Origin: Ettlia oleoabundans
Taxonomy: Eukaryota > Chlorophyta > Chlorophyceae > Chlamydomonadales
DNA length: 24,238 nucleotides
Reading direction: 5' to 3'
NCBI GenBank assembly: GCA_019693395.1
Contig: JAAMXP010001775.1
Coordinates: 1 to 24,238 of the forward strand
Shown one piece after another: positions 20,601 to 24,238 of the stretch (position 1 is its first letter; every line of letters starts with the position of its first letter). A model generated the notes under the pieces. It did no database searches and was not told the DNA's origin. It saw only the letters and a program-made list of their open reading frames with translations. Position numbers and translations under genes: made by a program.

Positions 20601-21268
20601 TGTTGATACAAACCATCAGTCTCTCCTACTCATTCTGAGCCCCCTGCGGCGCTGCGGCATGCCTGCTGCTCTTAAACATATCTGAACAAGCGGTTTATGC
20701 ATGTATGCTGAGTACTGCACTTCGTGCCCTGCTGCCTTGAGTGCATCGATGCCCTGGGGCGGGTGACGAAAAGATGCCGCTGAAACACGCTGTTGATACA
20801 ACCATCAGTCTCTCCTACTCATACCGACGCCCCCGTTGCACAAACAGCATCCACACCACACGCCTGCGCCTGCTTTCTCTTGCATTTCCACTTCCATGCT
20901 GCCTTCAACCCACCAAGGGGCAGGTGACGAGCTTAGGACATTATTGGGTAATTTGCAACCGACATTTTCTGACGACACTTTGCCTTCCGATGCCCCTCGG
21001 TCCCTTCAACCCACAACCATGCGTGTGATTGGCCCTAGCTCTCTAATATCTGCTCCTTCCTCACAAGTACCATCTGACAAAAGGAGCTGCTGGCATCGCA
21101 CACCCTTTCCCATCACTGCAGGTGCTGCCGCAGCCGCTGTGGCGCTGCCTGGACTGCCAACGGGCGTTTTCCAACAATGGGGCGATGCACAGCCATCGGC
21201 ATCAGAAGGGGCACCGCGTCAGCCCCACAGTCTGTGAAGAGTGCGGGCGTGTGCAAAAAGACGGATGA
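17680..21268 (+). CDS. Werner-type 3'-5' exonuclease with C-terminal zinc-finger-like region
   Basis: DEDDy-type exonuclease (DNA_pol_A_exo1, WRN-like), likely acting on DNA ends in the nucleus. Exons: 17680-18277, 18465-18705, 19052-19169, 19535-19621, 20021-20176, 21122-21268; 1347 nt, 448 residues plus TGA. The start is open: ATG 17839 in the same frame gives 395 residues. Exo I: CVAIDLEWRPE, Asp232 and Glu234. Exo II region: LTFVGFSWDCADE, Asp292 the likely ligand. LDVQQIAALLGYHG and GLGALTKQVLG follow. Exo III: QVQYAALDAI, Tyr366 and Asp370. After the fold come CTLC, CLDCQRAF with HSHRHQKGH, and CEECGR, a possible zinc-binding module. The N-terminal part is disordered, with basic KSAKRR and cysteine pairs CSDC and CNWC. 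Helicase domains are absent, as in plant WRN-exo proteins. Introns 18706-19051, 19170-19534, 19622-20020 and 20177-21121 contain no gene; the last has a direct repeat. Confidence 0.88.
20581..20822 (+). repeat. direct repeat (~50 bp) in the last exonuclease intron
   Basis: A 31-32 bp core beginning GTTGATACAA and ending TCTCTCCTACTCAT occurs at 20602-20633 and 20792-20822, differing by one A. Weaker similarity extends left to 20581 and 20773 (GATG..GCTGAA). The spacing is ~190 bases. It may be a local duplication or fragments of a dispersed repeat. Confidence 0.75.
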
Positions 21269-21690
21269 TGCGGAACTCAGTTGGCGACCTGTATGTACTC
21301 CTGTGATTTTCACCTGCCTGATACTCCTGCGGCCTCACGCGGCATCCCCTACCCCTTTGATAGCGTCCGTTTCTCTACTCCTCCTTTCTAGACGCTGCAT
21401 TTTAATGCAGGAACTGCTCCCTTGACCGTGTGACTGAACTCAATACATAGCGGCGGGGTTGTCTGACCCACCGCCCGACCGACCGAACGCACACCACAAG
21501 TCAACCCTCTGGGCTTACTTTCAGACATGCCCGGGCCCACAGCCTACTTGTAACATCTTGTATGCGACGTGGTGGCTTATGGACGTAGGGAAGCCAGAAG
21601 CTGAAGCGATCAAAACGGGAGGCACTGAAGAAGCTGGCAAGGGGGACAAGAAGCTGGAGTAGGTGTTTGGGTGCCTGTTGACTTGACATC
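21269..21690. other. 3' region of the exonuclease gene and intergenic DNA
   Basis: No gene is called here. A 67-codon frame at 21459-21662 lacks family resemblance and falls in the expected 3' untranslated region. The green-algal poly(A) motif TGTAA occurs at 21549-21553, about 280 bases after the stop. Confidence 0.5.
21549..21553 (+). terminator. candidate green-algal poly(A) signal TGTAA
   Basis: TGTAA is the common polyadenylation signal of chlorophyte nuclear genes. It lies 281 bases downstream of the exonuclease stop codon and before the next promoter. A 5-base motif is weak evidence alone. Confidence 0.4.
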
Positions 21691-21691
21691 T

Positions 21692-21710
21692 GGCAGTCCC
21701 TGGGACTGCC
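21692..21710. promoter_or_regulatory. perfect 19 bp palindrome abutting a TATA-like box
   Basis: GGCAGTCCC-T-GGGACTGCC has two 9-base arms that are exact reverse complements around one central T. Its last base touches the TATAAG at 21711. The position suggests a binding site for a dimeric transcription factor controlling the secreted Cys-rich protein gene; this role is inferred. Confidence 0.6.
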
Positions 21711-21716
21711 TATAAG
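21711..21716 (+). promoter_or_regulatory. TATA-like box for the secreted Cys-rich protein gene
   Basis: CTATAAGAG lies 110 bases upstream of the ATG at 21821. At the usual 25-35 base spacing, transcription would begin near 21740 and leave a leader of about 80 bases. Confidence 0.55.
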
Positions 21717-21820
21717 AGTCCGTTTTCTTAACCCACCACACATTCCCCTCAAACAAATTTCCAAAGTAGTTGTCTACCTAAAGCAGAGTGCACACAGCCC
21801 CACACGCGCTGCGAGTCACA

Positions 21821-23384
21821 ATGTCCCGCACTGCCGTCCTCATCCTTGTGGTAGGCTTGGCTCTTGTGAGCGGCGCCACTGCTGGCAAGGTTGTGGACTT
21901 CAAGCGCACCGCTTGGTGGTACAAGGCTTGCCCCGGCGGCGACTTTGCGGCCACTCCCGACAAATGTGCGCTTTACTGGCCAGCAATGGTCGCGCCTGAA
22001 GGCCGGTCGTCGCTGCGCGTGCATGTTTGTCGTAAAACGGGAGCCAGCGGAGGGCCGCTCTGTCGGCTGGCATTTTGGACGGGAACGTACCAGCGCCGCC
22101 CCCGGTAGTGGCAGCCTGCCCGCCTGACTGCCTGCATGATTTGCAGCTGCCCCAGCAACCTGGTCCACCAGCCCTAACCTGACTCCCCATCGAGTCTTCA
22201 GCTGTGACTCTGCTTGTCCTTCTGCTTCCTTCCCGCCCTTATATGATGCAGGCGCCACTTGCACGTGCGGTGTGAGGCCTGGCCTGGGCGGCGCCGACTG
22301 CTGGCAGTTCCCCAACAGCTTCTGCAGGTACTTGTGCGTCTGTTTTACTGTGTGATTACAGTCTGCCCGACCGCAACGGAGCTTGAGACACAGACTCTCC
22401 AAAGAATGCAGGATTCTACAAAGCTGGGGTTTCTATCTAGATATCTGTGCTGGCTGCTATGCTCATTCTGGCATGTGACCCCCTGTTGCATGCTTCATCT
22501 TGCCTGGGCTCAGCCATCACTGCTATAGCTGTGGCCCACCATCACCGCAACCGCTACCGTCGCTGCAAACGGCTCCACCACTGCCGCCACTGCGTTCATC
22601 ACTGCGCTTCCAGTTCATAATGTGTTGTCATACGACGTTTTCAACCCCAAAGGCTATGCCTACCTTCCACCCCTCCATGAGCAACCCTCCCTGCACATGT
22701 GTCTCCTACTCCCGTCTCACCAGCCAACCCCTAACACCCAGGACGCCCCCTCCCACCCATCCCACCCCCCATGCTGCAGTTGTTTCCAGGCCAAGCGTGA
22801 GCGCTGCGACAGCGTGAGGCGTGTGCTGGAGTACAACCCCAGGACGGGCACCAACGTGTCTGTCAACCGCAAGCTCAGGGAGCTCTGGTGCGACGTCGGC
22901 TGAACCCCAGCTCGATCCCCATCTAACCCAGCACTGTTGAGCTGATACCTGTGAACCCCTGCTGAAAGGCAGTAGGAAATAAGCAGCTGCCGCTGCTGCT
23001 GACGGGCAGTGCAGGTAGAGGCAGGACTGCTGATGGGCTGGCATTGCGTTCTGCACATGTCACCTGATGTGTCGCTGCTGTGCCTGCAGCACAGCTGAAT
23101 GTGCTCTCTCATTTTTGCTTGCCCTGCGTGTTCACGGACCCGACCCAGCCCGACCTAACCCTACCTGGATCGACCCCCTGCCCACTACTTTGCCTGCCCG
23201 CCTCCTGCCCACCTGCTGCAGCCCCGACGGTTTCAAGTGCCGCAACACCGCCTCTGGCCCCTGGTGCTGCCCCCGCAAGGCGGTGGCCAAGCCCAACCGC
23301 AGCTGGAAAGCCCCCAACGCCGCCAAGCTCCCATCATCCTGCCGCCGCAAGTCGCTGCCCAACTGGCAGAAGTGCGACTTCTGA
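21821..23384 (+). CDS. small secreted cysteine-rich protein of unknown family
   Basis: Not recognised. Exons by hand: 21821-22031, 22252-22327, 22780-22887, 23222-23384; 558 nt, 185 residues plus TGA, in phase. The N-terminus is a clear signal peptide (MSRTAVLILVVGLALVSGATA, cleavage predicted after Ala21). The mature chain is basic and has 15 cysteines, including HVCRATCTCG, GGADCW, SFCSCFQ, KRERC, ELCPDGFKCR, GPWCCPRK and QKCDF, so a disulphide-rich extracellular or cell-wall protein is likely. Each internal exon begins or ends close to a Cys codon. Alternative: without the third splice the frame ends in TGA at 22901-22903, giving a shorter protein with a WCDVG end. The exon 1 donor (TGTC/GTAAAA) is the least certain junction. 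A palindrome and TATA-like box precede the gene. Introns 22328-22779 and 22888-23221 contain nothing else recognisable. Confidence 0.7.
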
Positions 23385-23929
23385 AATAGCTGACCTTGTG
23401 CCTATCGGTATCTACGAGGGTGCTTTGCTACTCTGCTGGCTGGCAGCTTACTGCTGGCTGGCTGCATGGGCTGGAACAGCCATGCAAACTGCACCCGTAG
23501 CATAGCACCCACGCTGCAGCTCTCTGCATCATAGCCCTGCCGTGTGATGTGACCTCTGCAAACTTTGCCCTCACTAACTGATGTCAACAGTATGACTTTA
23601 TTATGCTCACGCATCACGGACCCAGCTGAAATTGCGTCACCTCTTTTATTAGTTGCTGACACCGATGCCCCTTTTGGATCATTGATTCCTCCCCCATCTT
23701 CAAAGGATTCTGGTAAGTTCATTTCCCATCCATTACTTCATTCACCCTATCGTCAGCGCATCGCTAATGCAAGCATGAAGCCCACCATGCCCACACATTG
23801 TGGCCTCTGTTTCTGGTGGGCAGTACTAAAATGGCTCCAAGCATGCCCTCGGGGCTGGCCTGCGCCGGCGCTGCGCTGCCCTGCATTGGCATTAGCTGAT
23901 TTTGCACCATACCAAGCTCACAAGCAGGT
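23385..23929. other. 3' flank with an orphan exon-like frame
   Basis: It follows the secreted protein gene and precedes the mitochondrial-like segment. The only notable item is a frame from ATG 23592 (MTLLCSRITDPAEIASPLLL and on) that ends at a strong donor, TCTG/GTAAGT at 23712-23713. Its codons are more AT-rich than those of the genes upstream. No continuation exon is found before the window ends. Confidence 0.35.
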
Positions 23930-24238
23930 AAAGATGTTGTAGTTGTCAAAATTTCTTGTGTACCTCCTGCAAAAATTCGAGCAAGCTCTGAAAAATTAGT
24001 AACCCCCGTAAACCCTAAATTAAAGAACAGCCAAATAATAAAAGTCCTGAAGAAAAAGCACCTAACAGAAAATATTTGAGTCCGGCTTCTGTTGAAAATT
24101 CTGAATTTCTTTTAATAGCAGCTAAAACGTAAAAACACAAACTTTGGAGTTCTAGAGCTAAATACATAGAAATCAAGTCAGCAGAAGAGACTAAAAACAG
24201 CATACTACAAGTAGAAAAAATGAATAAAAGAATAGTTT
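23930..24238 (-). pseudogene. nad2: mitochondrial nad2 fragment (NUMT or chimeric contig end), frame broken
   Basis: NADH dehydrogenase subunit 2 of complex I. On the minus strand the frame is open from the window edge (24236) and reads [40 protein letters not shown] and [17 protein letters not shown], typical Nad2 sequence with transmembrane character. At about 24014-24018 it meets TAG; shifting by one base continues with GFTGVTNFSELARIFAGG, so one base appears to be missing. Homology fades near 23930, where composition turns GC-rich. The segment is strongly AT-rich, unlike the rest of the window. Only a central part of the gene is present. The sequence cannot tell a nuclear insertion from a misassembled end. 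Confidence 0.85.

Noticed and set aside
21459..21662. 67-codon plus-strand frame
   Set aside because: No family features; it lies in the expected 3' untranslated region of the exonuclease gene and contains its TGTAA signal.
1..24238. CRISPR arrays, tRNA or rRNA genes, and intact transposons
   Set aside because: No regularly spaced repeats, no cloverleaf with a T-loop GGTTCGA-type box, and no transposase or reverse transcriptase reading frame were seen on either strand.

Overview
The window looks like nuclear DNA of a green alga (Chlorophyta; the gene set and intron style resemble trebouxiophytes, but the genus cannot be fixed from sequence alone). It is GC-rich, and nearly every gene is split by many short GT-AG introns, with CTG/CCTG-rich tracts before the acceptors. 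No tRNA, rRNA, CRISPR array or bacterial-type operon was seen. The last ~300 bases are AT-rich and derive from mitochondrial nad2.

Layout. (1) 1-5422, plus strand: 3' part of a kinesin-14 gene (C-terminal motor), 13 exons visible, 5' end off the window. (2) 5554-7229, minus strand: an F-box/LRR gene, convergent with the kinesin and carrying several frame breaks plus an in-frame stop, so probably a pseudogene; beyond it (about 7350-8350) lie more decayed pieces of a related gene and a diverged ~210 bp direct repeat. (3) 12059-8780, minus: a ten-exon gene for a type II membrane glycosyltransferase of family GT49 (LARGE/B4GAT1-like), 492 residues when spliced. (4) 14314-12642, minus: a DUF1995 protein, the family of the plastid photosystem II assembly factor LPA3. 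(5) 17426-14824, minus: a seven-exon cystinosin (PQ-loop lysosomal/vacuolar cystine carrier), 386 residues. (6) 17680-21268, plus, divergent from cystinosin: a Werner-type 3'-5' exonuclease with C-terminal zinc-finger-like cysteines and histidines. (7) 21821-23384, plus: a four-exon gene for a small secreted cysteine-rich protein that I do not recognise, with a perfect 19 bp palindrome touching a TATA-like box. (8) ~23930-24238: nad2 fragment on the minus strand with a one-base break, either a NUMT or a chimeric contig end.

The genes do not form a pathway. They cover mitotic or minus-end transport (kinesin), Golgi glycosylation (GT49), plastid biogenesis (DUF1995), vacuolar cystine export (cystinosin), DNA 3'-5' exonuclease activity and a secreted protein. 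Exon boundaries were set by hand from splice-site dinucleotides, frame continuity and family resemblance. For kinesin, GT49, cystinosin, the exonuclease and the secreted protein the exon sums are exact multiples of three. The most novel items are the secreted Cys-rich protein with its palindromic promoter element, the algal GT49 enzyme, and the decayed F-box/LRR cluster.
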